From contig NZ_PJIK01000003.1 in assembly GCF_002929275.1 (NCBI RefSeq), positions 1 to 64,000 of the forward strand: DNA of 64,000 bases, written 5' to 3'. This DNA is from Arthrobacter sp. ZGTC131 (lineage in GTDB: Bacteria > Actinomycetota > Actinomycetes > Actinomycetales > Micrococcaceae). The position numbers were made by a program, and so were the translations under genes. The notes under the pieces were generated by a model. The model worked only from the letters and a program-made list of their open reading frames with translations, did no database searches and had not been told where the DNA came from. Shown piece after piece: positions 21,326 through 29,641 of the stretch (its first letter is position 1; the number at the start of each line of letters is the position of its first letter).

Positions 21326-22210
21326 TCAGCCTTCCAGAATCTGCCTGATCCCGAACTCTCCCACAGCGAACATCCGCGGATTATCGTCGGAGTTGCTCAG
21401 CATCGCAGTGGACAGGATGAGAGCCCAGCCCCGGGCCCTCATCCAGGTTTCCCTATCCACCGCGGAGCCAAAGGCGACCATGAAGCGGTGGCGGGCGCCG
21501 GCGTCGAACATCAGCCACGCCACCGCAAGATCAACAGCCGGGTCCCCCGCCCCGACGTCGCCGAAATCGATGACGCCCGCCAGCGAGCCGTCGTCCGCCA
21601 GCAGGATATTGGCCGGGTGAAGATCCCCGTGGAGCATCATGGCCGGGCCATCCCAGACTTTAGCGGCACAGGCCTGCGCCCACACTGCTTTCAGCGCTGC
21701 TGCCTGCGGGTAGCGTTCGCTGTCCCCGAGCCGTTCTAGCACCCCAGAGGCACGGTCCGTCAGGGGAACGCCGCGGAAAGGATTCACCGGGACGCCGGTT
21801 TTGGCGGGAACGTGGAGGGACAGGAGGAAATCGGCCAGGCCCTCAGCGGACGGCACTCGGTCTGCCGGGCGGACGTCGGCCGCAGCGGTTCCGGGGATCC
21901 ACCGCACTATGCTCCACGGCCAGGGAAAGTCCGACGTCGGCCGGCCGGCATGGACGGGGACAGGAACCGGAACCGGCGAGCGGCGGGCTATGTCAGGAAG
22001 GTAGCGCTGCTCATGCAGTATGAGCGAAACGGCCTCCGCCCTGCGCGGCAGCCTGATGGCGAGGTCGTCGCCGATCCGGAAGGTCGAGTTGTCCCAGCCA
22101 TTCGCGACCCGCGCTAGAGGACGATCACCGAGGTCAGGCCGCTGGTCCCGGACGAGGCACTGGACAATGGCGTCACTCACTTCCACCGTTGCCGGTGGCA
22201 TTCCCGCCAT
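21326..22210 (-). CDS. Aminoglycoside phosphotransferase (APH)-family kinase
   Basis: 294 residues with the kinase-like core MLHGDLHPANILL (catalytic aspartate) and GVIDFGDVGAGDPAVDLAVAW (metal-binding aspartate), and FRIGDDLAIRLPRR near the N-terminus for ATP. Many members phosphorylate antibiotics, others small metabolites, so resistance should not be assumed. It has its own gap on both sides, with a palindrome upstream at 22326. Confidence 0.85.
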   Translation of the reverse strand: MAGMPPATVEVSDAIVQCLVRDQRPDLGDRPLARVANGWDNSTFRIGDDLAIRLPRRAEAVSLILHEQRYLPDIARRSPVPVPVPVHAGRPTSDFPWPWSIVRWIPGTAAADVRPADRVPSAEGLADFLLSLHVPAKTGVPVNPFRGVPLTDRASGVLERLGDSERYPQAAALKAVWAQACAAKVWDGPAMMLHGDLHPANILLADDGSLAGVIDFGDVGAGDPAVDLAVAWLMFDAGARHRFMVAFGSAVDRETWMRARGWALILSTAMLSNSDDNPRMFAVGEFGIRQILEG

Positions 22211-22325
22211 TCAGAGGTCCGCCTTCCTTGTCCCCGCTATGCAATCCGGTCTCTTCTCCTTGTCCGAATATAGTTCAAGATCCCGGGAGCAGATGGGGGC
22301 GCGGAACGCGGTCAGCGTGGAGAAC

Positions 22326-22357
22326 CGGACGACGGCGAGACTTCCCGCCGTCGTCCG
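22326..22357. repeat. Dispersed palindrome, copy 6
   Basis: Arms CGGACGACGGCGA and complement around CTTCC, one mismatch (GAGA for GGGA). It lies 16 bases after the end of the membrane protein gene at 22373, where a terminator would be expected. Confidence 0.78.
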
Positions 22358-22372
22358 CTTAAGGTCGTCGGC

Positions 22373-22717
22373 CTAAGTAAAGCTGGCTGCTCGAGGCGCT
22401 TCAACGATGGCCAGTTGGCCGGTTTCGGGGACACCAGGAAATTGCACCTGCGGGGCCTCAGCGGCGGGCGCCGGCGACTCCTGTGTGGAGCGCATGCGGA
22501 GAAGTGAGACCGCGGAAATGATGAACCAGGCGATGTTCGTGACCACTGACGGCCATGCTTCGTGGAATGCACCATTGATAATGAAGGCACAAGCACCCAG
22601 GAGATTCGCGGTCTGGAAGCCCTTGCCAGCCTTCAGCCACCCCATGGACACAGCGAGGTACGCACTGAGAATCGCAACCGCGCCTGCCCAGCCGGAAATT
22701 TCAAACAGCAGTTCCAT
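22373..22717 (-). CDS. CBU_0592-like small membrane protein
   Basis: 114 residues with three hydrophobic segments (about 9-27, 35-52, 58-74): GWAGAVAILSAYLAVSMGWL, NLLGACAFIINGAF and NIAWFIISAVSLLRM, followed by a polar Ala/Pro tail. The pattern matches the CBU_0592 family of unknown function. It is divergent from the LysR gene, which may control it through the shared 274-base gap. Confidence 0.75.
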   Translation of the reverse strand: MELLFEISGWAGAVAILSAYLAVSMGWLKAGKGFQTANLLGACAFIINGAFHEAWPSVVTNIAWFIISAVSLLRMRSTQESPAPAAEAPQVQFPGVPETGQLAIVEAPRAASFT

Positions 22718-22991
22718 GATGTCCTTTCAGGGGTGACGCCCGGATGCCATCCGCTGGGCGGAGTGAACAGATGTCGGGCTACAGTTACGTTTTTCAGAAG
22801 AGGCTATTGCCGAATGGATCAGGGCATTGCTGGACCAGCGCTTGCTCAGCCGTCCGTACGAGGGCTTCAATTCATTTGGGCCGCAAAGCTGAATTTCCGC
22901 TGCCGGTTTTGGCTTTCAAGAGCAATTATGAGGACGACATGACTGTAGATCAATTGCATTCTTCTGAAGATGTGGTTTAGAACTACTTAAC

Positions 22992-23915
22992 ATGGATATT
23001 GATCCGCGCCGTCTGCGAGTTCTCCTTGCCGTTGCCCGCACAGGCGGGGTGCTCGCTGCGGCTGACGAACTGGGGATTACGCCCTCAGCCGTGTCCCAGC
23101 AGCTCAACAAGTTAGAGGACGAGACGGGGCATGCGCTGGTGGTGCGCACACCCAAAGGCTCGGTATTGACACCCGCCGGCCTGGCCGTTGCAGAGGCCGG
23201 CGAAGAGATCGAACGCGCACTCAGCGTTGCCCGCGCCCGGATAGAGGGCGGGGCCAAGGTCGCAGGGGTGGTGCGGGTGGGCGGATTCACCAGCTTTGTC
23301 CGCACGGTGGTGATCCCGCGCCTGCCCGAGTGGCGCATCCGCTACCCGCATTTGCAGATCCGGATGGTTGAAGACGACTTTCCCGCCTTGTTACGTCTGC
23401 TCCGGCAGCGCTCGCTCGACGCCGTTGTGGTCGAGCTCGATTCGATGACTGCCGGCCAACGTTCACTTTCCGCCGGGATGATCGAGGAGCCCCTGCTGGA
23501 CGAGCCCTGGAAACTGGTGGTTCCCGCGGGCGCCCTGCTCTCTACAGAGAACATCGACCTTGGGAATCTGCCGCTTCCCTGGCTCGGCGTCGAATCCTCG
23601 GCCGCCAACGCTTCGGTGCTCGGCCGGATCCGTCAGTCCACGGGCGCGCAAATGGAGACGGTGCATCAGTACCAGGAAACGCTGACCGCGCTGGCACTCG
23701 TCGCGGCAGGCGAAGGTGTCGCCATCGTACCCACTTTGGCATTGAGCGGCGTCAGCCATGACGGGGTGGACGTCCTGGACGTCCCTGGATTGGGCACGCG
23801 ACGCATCGTCCTGCGACGGTTCGACCGGCGGCGGTCAGCCAGCATGCCCGTGGACACAGTCGCGCGCCTTCTACGTGAATCGGCGGCGGCGTTCGACACG
23901 CGGTCTGCATCCTGA
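22992..23915 (+). CDS. LysR-family transcriptional regulator
   Basis: 307 residues. The N-terminal winged helix-turn-helix is RRLRVLLAVARTGGVLAAADELGITPSAVSQQLNKLE; the inducer-binding periplasmic-protein-like domain follows from about 90 (VVRVGGFTSFVRTVVIPRL). LysR proteins usually act on the divergent neighbour, here the CBU_0592-like membrane protein. The effector is unknown. No clean T-N11-A operator was identified in the gap. Confidence 0.9.
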   Translation: MDIDPRRLRVLLAVARTGGVLAAADELGITPSAVSQQLNKLEDETGHALVVRTPKGSVLTPAGLAVAEAGEEIERALSVARARIEGGAKVAGVVRVGGFTSFVRTVVIPRLPEWRIRYPHLQIRMVEDDFPALLRLLRQRSLDAVVVELDSMTAGQRSLSAGMIEEPLLDEPWKLVVPAGALLSTENIDLGNLPLPWLGVESSAANASVLGRIRQSTGAQMETVHQYQETLTALALVAAGEGVAIVPTLALSGVSHDGVDVLDVPGLGTRRIVLRRFDRRRSASMPVDTVARLLRESAAAFDTRSAS

Positions 23916-24048
23916 CGGGCCTCGTCCTGGTCTCCAATTTGTCCTGAGGTTCTCTAGACAAATAGGTAAGGTCCAGCTATTTTCGGCAACCTGATCCGGG
24001 CATAGGGTGATAGCACCATAGCTCCGCGAACAATTGAAGGAGACTCTC

Positions 24049-24198
24049 ATGTTGCTTTGGATAGCCATCATCATCGCCGTTCTCTGGCTTCTCGGCTTGC
24101 TCGGCAACATCGGCGGGGGATTGATTCACCTGCTTTTGGTGATCGCCGTGGTCGTCCTGATCTTCCACTTCGTCCGCGGCAGGTCCTCCCGCGTATAA
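24049..24198 (+). CDS. lmo0937-like single-span membrane peptide
   Basis: 49 residues, too short for many gene finders: MLLWIAIIIAVLWLLGLLGN, then GGGLIHLLLVIAVVVLIF and VRGRSSRV. This matches the tiny lmo0937-type membrane proteins found in many bacteria. GGAG stands before the ATG. Function unknown; related peptides are often stress-linked. Confidence 0.8.
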   Translation: MLLWIAIIIAVLWLLGLLGNIGGGLIHLLLVIAVVVLIFHFVRGRSSRV

Positions 24199-24299
24199 GA
24201 CGGAACTTTTGTTCTGCCGCGCGGTGACCCGCTCGGCATCATGGCTCGTGCGGATCGAGAAGGCAATCTCGCCGAAAAGGCGCGTTCGGGCGTGAGCGA

Positions 24300-24326
24300 A
24301 CGACGGCGGGAGGATCCCGCCGTCGT
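24300..24326. repeat. Dispersed palindrome, copy 7
   Basis: Arms ACGACGGCGGGA (24300-24311) and complement (24315-24326), followed by the tail CTGTTTGGTGCC. It lies between two convergent genes. Confidence 0.8.
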
Positions 24327-24343
24327 CCGCTTCTGTTTGGTGC

Positions 24344-25396
24344 CTACTGGCTGAAGGGGACCTTCTCCCAGCTCAGGACGTCTGCTTCCTTGGTGCTGTT
24401 GCCGGCAACCGTGAACCTGACGTAGTTGGTGGCGTTGGCCGATCCGTCCACGGTGATGCGCTGCAGGTCATCGGCGGCGGGCTGGCGGTAGATCTCCAGC
24501 CATGGTGATCCGTCTGCCAGCGGCTGGTTCTCGGCAAAAACGTGGCTGTCGCCGTTGATGAGATAGACCGGGCGGTCGAAGCGGTTGGTCTCTTCAACGA
24601 TGGCCGCAACGATCTCCCGGAACCCGGAGACCGTTTCCGGGTTGGCAGTGGCCGCGGCGAGCAGGGACGGATCGAACATGTCGGCCTGCGTCATCAGCAC
24701 CACGGCGCGGTCGTTGCGGCGATCGGCGTCAGTGAACGTGGCGCGGACCTGGTCCAGGACGGCATCCGTCCGGTGCTCAACTTCGGCCAGCTGTGCGGGT
24801 GTGGGTGTGGTTTCGCCCAGGCCGCTCCACGGCAGCAGCGAGTTGTTGCTGCCCTGGATGTTCACCACGGAGAAGGCCACGCGGTTCTGGTTGAAGCGGA
24901 CATTTTCCGGAAGCCCGAGGTTCTCTTGGGTCTTGACCGGCATGGTGGCGCCCAGAGTCTTGCCGGGCTCGTCGAAGAAGACCTCACGCAGCTTGTCCAG
25001 CCGTTCCAGCGGGTTGTACGCGCCGTTGTTGGTGCGGTGGCAGTCCACCCACTCGTTGTCGCCCGGGGTGAAGACCAGCGGGAGCTCGAAGGTGTCGAAC
25101 TGTGAGCGGATGTTGGCAAAGTACTCGTCCGAGCAGACCGAAGAGCCGTTCTTGATGTCGCCCACGTGGGTGACAAACTTCAGCGCGCTGTCGGCGTTGA
25201 TGTCCTGGATGCGGGACGGGAACTTGGCGATTTCGGCGTCGCCATAGGGGATGTCGCCGATGACGCCAAAGGTGAACGCTTCATTGTAGGAGGCGCTGCC
25301 GGAGGTGTCGTTGGCCGCGTTGGCGGGCGGGGCCGTAAGGAGGCCGAGCGCCAGGACGGTTGCCGCCGTGGTTGTTTTCAGGGTCTTGGAAGGCAT
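24344..25396 (-). CDS. Secreted metallophosphoesterase
   Basis: 350 residues from ATG 25396 with AGGA eight bases ahead. A signal peptide is clear (KTTTAATVLALGLLTAPPANAAND). The calcineurin-like core shows GVIGDIPYGD, VTHVGDIKNG, FTPGDNEWVDCH and INGDSHVF, providing the two-metal site ligands. It acts outside the membrane, on a phosphoester not predictable from sequence. The longer frame to 25615 includes no signal-like start and is rejected. Confidence 0.87.
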   Translation of the reverse strand: MPSKTLKTTTAATVLALGLLTAPPANAANDTSGSASYNEAFTFGVIGDIPYGDAEIAKFPSRIQDINADSALKFVTHVGDIKNGSSVCSDEYFANIRSQFDTFELPLVFTPGDNEWVDCHRTNNGAYNPLERLDKLREVFFDEPGKTLGATMPVKTQENLGLPENVRFNQNRVAFSVVNIQGSNNSLLPWSGLGETTPTPAQLAEVEHRTDAVLDQVRATFTDADRRNDRAVVLMTQADMFDPSLLAAATANPETVSGFREIVAAIVEETNRFDRPVYLINGDSHVFAENQPLADGSPWLEIYRQPAADDLQRITVDGSANATNYVRFTVAGNSTKEADVLSWEKVPFSQ

Positions 25397-25645
25397 GGAG
25401 GTGTTCCTGTTTCTGCCGAGTAGGACTGAGGGTGCTGCCTGAAAAGACTTCCTGCTGAGGAAGAACGGGCACGCCCCCTTCGGTTTCGGCACGGTGAACG
25501 GGAGGCGTCGTTTGGACGGTACGGCCTGAAGGGACGTCGTCGCAGAGCCTTGCAGAGGGTCACCGATTAAGAGAATGGCTTCGTGTTGTTCGGGATGCGA
25601 CCTCGGAAAGTGCATTCGTTAGGGGTTAGGCAATAGTCTGGCCAG

Positions 25646-26248
25646 ATGGTGACCAATGCCGTGAAATCCGGCGAACAGATGGACAGGCAGTCGCGCATTC
25701 TCGAGGCCGCGCTGGATCTGCTGTCCCGCCACGGGATTTCGGGTGTGAGCATGCGGGCCGTGGCCCGCGAAGCCGGCGTGGCGCTCGGCCTGGTGAACTA
25801 CTACTACGACGACAAGACGAGCCTGATACGGGCAGCCCTGCGCCGGGTCGACGAGCACGATCTCCTGCTGGTGGCGCCCGACCCGTCGTCAGACCCGGAA
25901 GAACAGCTGCGCCAGTCCCTGCGGCGAGTGGCAGCCGCCGACCTGCTGACCACCCGCTACCTTTCCCTGCGCCTGCACCTATGGGCCCTCGCCCAGGCGG
26001 ACGAGGGCTATGCACAGATCAACGCCGAAGCCTTCGACCGCTATCTCGACGGCCTCGCTGCACTGGTTTCCAACGCCCAGCCCGGCCTTACCTGGGAGGC
26101 ATGCAGGGGGCGGGCGGCTGACATTGTCGTCATCCAAAACGGCATGTGGCTGACGGCGCTTCTCGGCATTGATGAGGCCGCCATCCGGCGAAGCATCGCC
26201 CGCACCGAGCAAATCGCCTTCGCCCCGCCTCAAGACCACAACCTCTAG
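25646..26248 (+). CDS. TetR-family repressor of choline/betaine genes (BetI-like)
   Basis: 200 residues. The DNA-binding part is ILEAALDLLSRHGISGVSMRAVAREAGVALGLVNYYYDDKTSLI, very like BetI. It lies directly before betB and codA on the same strand. Two TTGAAC-N4-GTTCAA palindromes between it and betB are its probable sites; choline or betaine aldehyde would be the inducer by analogy with BetI. This is inference from family and context. Confidence 0.85.
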   Translation: MVTNAVKSGEQMDRQSRILEAALDLLSRHGISGVSMRAVAREAGVALGLVNYYYDDKTSLIRAALRRVDEHDLLLVAPDPSSDPEEQLRQSLRRVAAADLLTTRYLSLRLHLWALAQADEGYAQINAEAFDRYLDGLAALVSNAQPGLTWEACRGRAADIVVIQNGMWLTALLGIDEAAIRRSIARTEQIAFAPPQDHNL

Positions 26249-26310
26249 GGCTACAGGCCGCAGGAGTCCTAAACCACCGGCACCGGACAGGTAAGCACCC
26301 CTAAGTAGCA

Positions 26311-26351
26311 TTGAACAACTGTTCAAGAAAAGTATTGAACACTCGTTCAAT
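26311..26351. promoter_or_regulatory. Two BetI-type operators before betB
   Basis: Palindrome 1 is 26311-26326 (TTGAAC AACT GTTCAA). Palindrome 2 is 26334-26351 (ATTGAAC ACTC GTTCAAT). Their centres are 24 bases apart. Each has the half-site known for BetI. Site 2 overlaps the best -35 candidate. Confidence 0.8.
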
Positions 26352-26363
26352 GTGCATTACTGT
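26335..26363 (+). promoter_or_regulatory. Candidate betB promoter giving a leaderless mRNA
   Basis: TTGAAC (26335-26340), 17 bases, TACTGT (26358-26363). Seven bases later is the betB ATG at 26371, with no Shine-Dalgarno sequence, so the transcript may begin at the start codon. Confidence 0.45.
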
Positions 26364-26370
26364 CCCTCAT

Positions 26371-27909
26371 ATGACTTACGCCACACCAGCCCATGACGTC
26401 ATTCGAACCGCCGCAACCGAGACAGCATCCACCCTGTTCATCAACGGTGCCTGGGAGCCAGCCGCCTCCGGCGCTGTCCGCGAAATCCGCAACCCCGCCG
26501 ACGGCGAGTTGGTGGCCACAGTGTCCGAGGCCGGCCGGGAGGACGCCGAACGCGCCATCGCCGCAGCCCGTGCAGCCTTCGACTCCGGCGCCTGGTCCTC
26601 CGTCCCGGCACCCGAGCGCGGCACCTTCCTGCTCAGGGTGGCCGCCGGACTGCGCGAACGCCGGGAAAAGTTCGCCCGCGCCGAGTCACTGGACACAGGC
26701 AAGCGCATGGTCGAAAGCCGCATCGACATGGACGACATTGCCGCCTGCTTCGAGTACTTCGGCAGGCTCGCCGGGCAGCAGGCGGGCCGCATCGTCGACG
26801 CCGGGAACCTCGCCGTCGTCAGCAAAATCGTCTACGAACCCGTGGGCGTCTGCGGCCTGATCACCCCATGGAACTACCCCTTGCTCCAGGCGGCATGGAA
26901 GATCGCTCCCGCACTGGCCGCCGGCTGCACCTTCGTCCTCAAGCCTTCCGAGCTGACCCCGTCCACAGCCATCCTGGCCATGCAGCTGCTGCAGGATCTC
27001 GGCCTGCCGGACGGCGTCGCCAACCTCGTGACCGGACCCGGCGCGGAGGCGGGCGCACCGCTCTCGGAACACCCCGCCGTCGACCTCGTCTCCTTCACGG
27101 GCGGGCTGGAGACCGGCAAACGCATCGCGGCGGCCGCCGCCGGCACCGTGAAGAAGGTGGCCCTGGAGCTTGGCGGGAAGAACCCCAACGTGGTGTTCGC
27201 GGACGCGGACTTTGACGCCGCCGTCGACAATGCCCTGAACGGCGCGTTCGTCCACTCCGGGCAGGTCTGCTCCGCCGGGGCGCGGCTGGTGGTGGAGGAA
27301 TCGATCGCCGAACGCTTCGTGGACGAGCTGGTCCGCCGTGCCCGGGACATCCGGCTGGGCGGCCCCTTCGATGACGCGGCAGAAGCCGGGCCGCTGATTT
27401 CCGCGGCCCACCGCGACAAAGTCCACGCCTACGTCCAGCGCGGCATCCAGGAGGGTGCGCGGCTGCGGACCGGCGGCACGGCGCCGCAAGGAGAAAAGTA
27501 CGACGGCGGTTTCTACTACCAGCCCACCGTCCTGGACCGCGTCCAGAGGGGAATGTCCGTGGTCATCGACGAGGCGTTCGGCCCGGTGGTGACGGTGGAA
27601 ACGTTCCGCACCGAGGACGAAGCGGTAGCGACTGCCAACGACACCATCTACGGCCTGGCCGGCGCGGTCTGGACCCAGGATGCCGGCAAGGCGCAGCGCG
27701 TGGCATCCCGGCTGCGGCACGGCACGGTCTGGATCAACGACTACCACCCCTACCTCCCCCAGGCCGAGTGGGGCGGCTTCGGCCAGTCCGGCGTCGGCCG
27801 CGAGCTCGGCCCCACGGGCCTGGCCGAATACCAGGAAGCCAAGCACATCTACCAGAACACCAGCCCGCAGGTCACCGGCTGGTTTGCTGACCACGGCAAG
27901 GAGAACTAG
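26371..27909 (+). CDS. betB: Betaine-aldehyde dehydrogenase
   Basis: NAD(P)-dependent oxidation of betaine aldehyde to glycine betaine, a compatible solute. 512 residues, normal for the aldehyde dehydrogenase family. The general-base glutamate E266 is in ALELGGKNPNVVF, the catalytic cysteine C300 in HSGQVCSAGAR, and TPWNYP marks the cofactor pocket. The stop is followed directly by codA, so the two are cotranscribed. Substrate is assigned from the choline context. Confidence 0.9.
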   Translation: MTYATPAHDVIRTAATETASTLFINGAWEPAASGAVREIRNPADGELVATVSEAGREDAERAIAAARAAFDSGAWSSVPAPERGTFLLRVAAGLRERREKFARAESLDTGKRMVESRIDMDDIAACFEYFGRLAGQQAGRIVDAGNLAVVSKIVYEPVGVCGLITPWNYPLLQAAWKIAPALAAGCTFVLKPSELTPSTAILAMQLLQDLGLPDGVANLVTGPGAEAGAPLSEHPAVDLVSFTGGLETGKRIAAAAAGTVKKVALELGGKNPNVVFADADFDAAVDNALNGAFVHSGQVCSAGARLVVEESIAERFVDELVRRARDIRLGGPFDDAAEAGPLISAAHRDKVHAYVQRGIQEGARLRTGGTAPQGEKYDGGFYYQPTVLDRVQRGMSVVIDEAFGPVVTVETFRTEDEAVATANDTIYGLAGAVWTQDAGKAQRVASRLRHGTVWINDYHPYLPQAEWGGFGQSGVGRELGPTGLAEYQEAKHIYQNTSPQVTGWFADHGKEN

Positions 27910-29550
27910 ATGCACGTCGACAACATCGAGAACCTCGGCGAGCGCGGGTTCGACTACGTCGTGATCGGCGGCGGATCCGCGGGCGCTGCAGTGGCCGCCC
28001 GGCTGAGCGAGGATCCGGACGTGTCCGTGGCGCTGGTGGAAGCCGGACCGGACGACCGGAACCTTCCGGAGATCCTTCAGCTGGACCGCTGGATGGAGCT
28101 GCTGGAATCCGGCTACGACTGGGACTACCCGGTGGAACCCCAGGAAAACGGCAACTCCTTCATGCGCCACGCCCGTGCCAAGGTGATGGGCGGCTGTTCC
28201 AGCCACAACTCCTGTATCGCGTTCTGGGCACCCCGCGAGGACCTGGACGAGTGGGAGTCCAAGTACGGTGCCGCCGGCTGGAACGCTGATACCGCCTGGC
28301 CGCTCTACCAGCGGCTGGAAACCAACGAGGACGCCGGGCCGGACGCGCCCCACCACGGGGACTCAGGACCCGTGCACCTGATGAATGTGCCTCCGGTGGA
28401 TCCCGCCGGCGTCGCGCTCCTGGACGCGTGCGAACAGGCCGGGATCCCCCGCGCAAAGTTCAACACCGGGTCCACCGTGGTCAACGGCGCCAACTTCTTC
28501 CAGATCAACCGCCGGGCGGACGGCACCCGTTCCTCCAGCTCGGTCTCCTACATCCACCCGATCGTCGACCGCGACAACTTCACGCTGCTCACAGGCCTCC
28601 GCGCCCGCCAGCTGGTGTTCGACGCGGACAAGCGCTGCACCGGCGTGGACGTGGTGGACTCCGCGTTCGGCCGGACCCACCGGCTCTCCGCGCACCGCGA
28701 GGTCATCCTGTCCACCGGTGCCATCGACTCCCCCAAGCTACTCATGCTCTCCGGCATCGGCCCGGCAGCACACCTGGCTCAGCACGGCATCGAGGTGCTG
28801 GTGGACTCCCCCGGCGTGGGCGAAAACCTGCAGGACCATCCCGAAGGCGTGGTCCAGTTCGAGGCCAGGCAGCCCATGGTGCAAACGTCCACCCAGTGGT
28901 GGGAGATCGGCATCTTCACCCCCACCGAGGACGGCCTGGACCGCCCGGACCTGATGATGCACTACGGTTCCGTCCCGTTCGACATGAACACCCTGCGGCA
29001 CGGCTACCCCACCACCGAGAACGGCTTCAGCCTCACCCCGAACGTCACGCACGCCCGCTCCCGCGGCACCGTCAGGCTGCGCAGCCGCGATTTCCGCGAC
29101 AAGCCCATGGTGGATCCGCGCTATTTCACGGATCCCGAAGGCCACGACATGCGGGTCATGGTGGCCGGCATCCGCAAGGCCCGGGAAATCGCCGCCCAGC
29201 CCGCCATGGCCGAATGGACCGGCCGCGAGCTGTCGCCCGGTGTAGAGGCGCAGACGGACGAGGAGCTGCGGGAGTACATCCGCAAGACCCACAACACCGT
29301 GTACCACCCGGTAGGCACGGTCCGGATGGGGCCGGCCGACGACGGGATGTCACCGCTGGATCCCGAGCTGCGGGTCAAGGGCGTCACCGGCCTGCGCGTG
29401 GCGGATGCCTCCGTGATGCCTGAACACGTCACCGTCAACCCCAACATCACCGTCATGATGATCGGCGAGCGCTGCGCCGATCTCATCCGCGCCGGCCACA
29501 CCGGCGGCGCTATAACGAAAGAGGTTGAGCTCAGCCCGTCCTTCGCCTGA
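27910..29550 (+). CDS. codA: Choline oxidase (FAD-linked)
   Basis: Oxidises choline through betaine aldehyde to glycine betaine with oxygen, making hydrogen peroxide. 546 residues, the exact length of the Arthrobacter globiformis enzyme, and the same residues at the same numbers: H99 (covalent FAD), S101, E312, H351, H466 and N510. The N-terminal FAD motif is GGGSAGAAVAARL. This separates it from the choline dehydrogenase BetA. It follows betB without a gap and is presumably controlled by the TetR protein and its operators. Confidence 0.95.
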   Translation: MHVDNIENLGERGFDYVVIGGGSAGAAVAARLSEDPDVSVALVEAGPDDRNLPEILQLDRWMELLESGYDWDYPVEPQENGNSFMRHARAKVMGGCSSHNSCIAFWAPREDLDEWESKYGAAGWNADTAWPLYQRLETNEDAGPDAPHHGDSGPVHLMNVPPVDPAGVALLDACEQAGIPRAKFNTGSTVVNGANFFQINRRADGTRSSSSVSYIHPIVDRDNFTLLTGLRARQLVFDADKRCTGVDVVDSAFGRTHRLSAHREVILSTGAIDSPKLLMLSGIGPAAHLAQHGIEVLVDSPGVGENLQDHPEGVVQFEARQPMVQTSTQWWEIGIFTPTEDGLDRPDLMMHYGSVPFDMNTLRHGYPTTENGFSLTPNVTHARSRGTVRLRSRDFRDKPMVDPRYFTDPEGHDMRVMVAGIRKAREIAAQPAMAEWTGRELSPGVEAQTDEELREYIRKTHNTVYHPVGTVRMGPADDGMSPLDPELRVKGVTGLRVADASVMPEHVTVNPNITVMMIGERCADLIRAGHTGGAITKEVELSPSFA

Positions 29551-29641
29551 GAGGCAAGTTCCGGAGGCTATTGATTTCACCCGCGTCCAATGGCGGCCGC
29601 GGGGTGCATCGTCGTACTTTTCTGACATAGGAGTTCACATT

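Noticed and set aside
21326-22210. Calling the APH-family gene an aminoglycoside resistance gene
   Set aside because: The kinase motifs are general to the superfamily, and no resistance-type neighbour or mobile element flanks it.
26686-28356. A 556-codon open frame on the minus strand
   Set aside because: It lies antisense to betB and codA, both certain; composition is repetitive GVG/HQ-rich shadow sequence.
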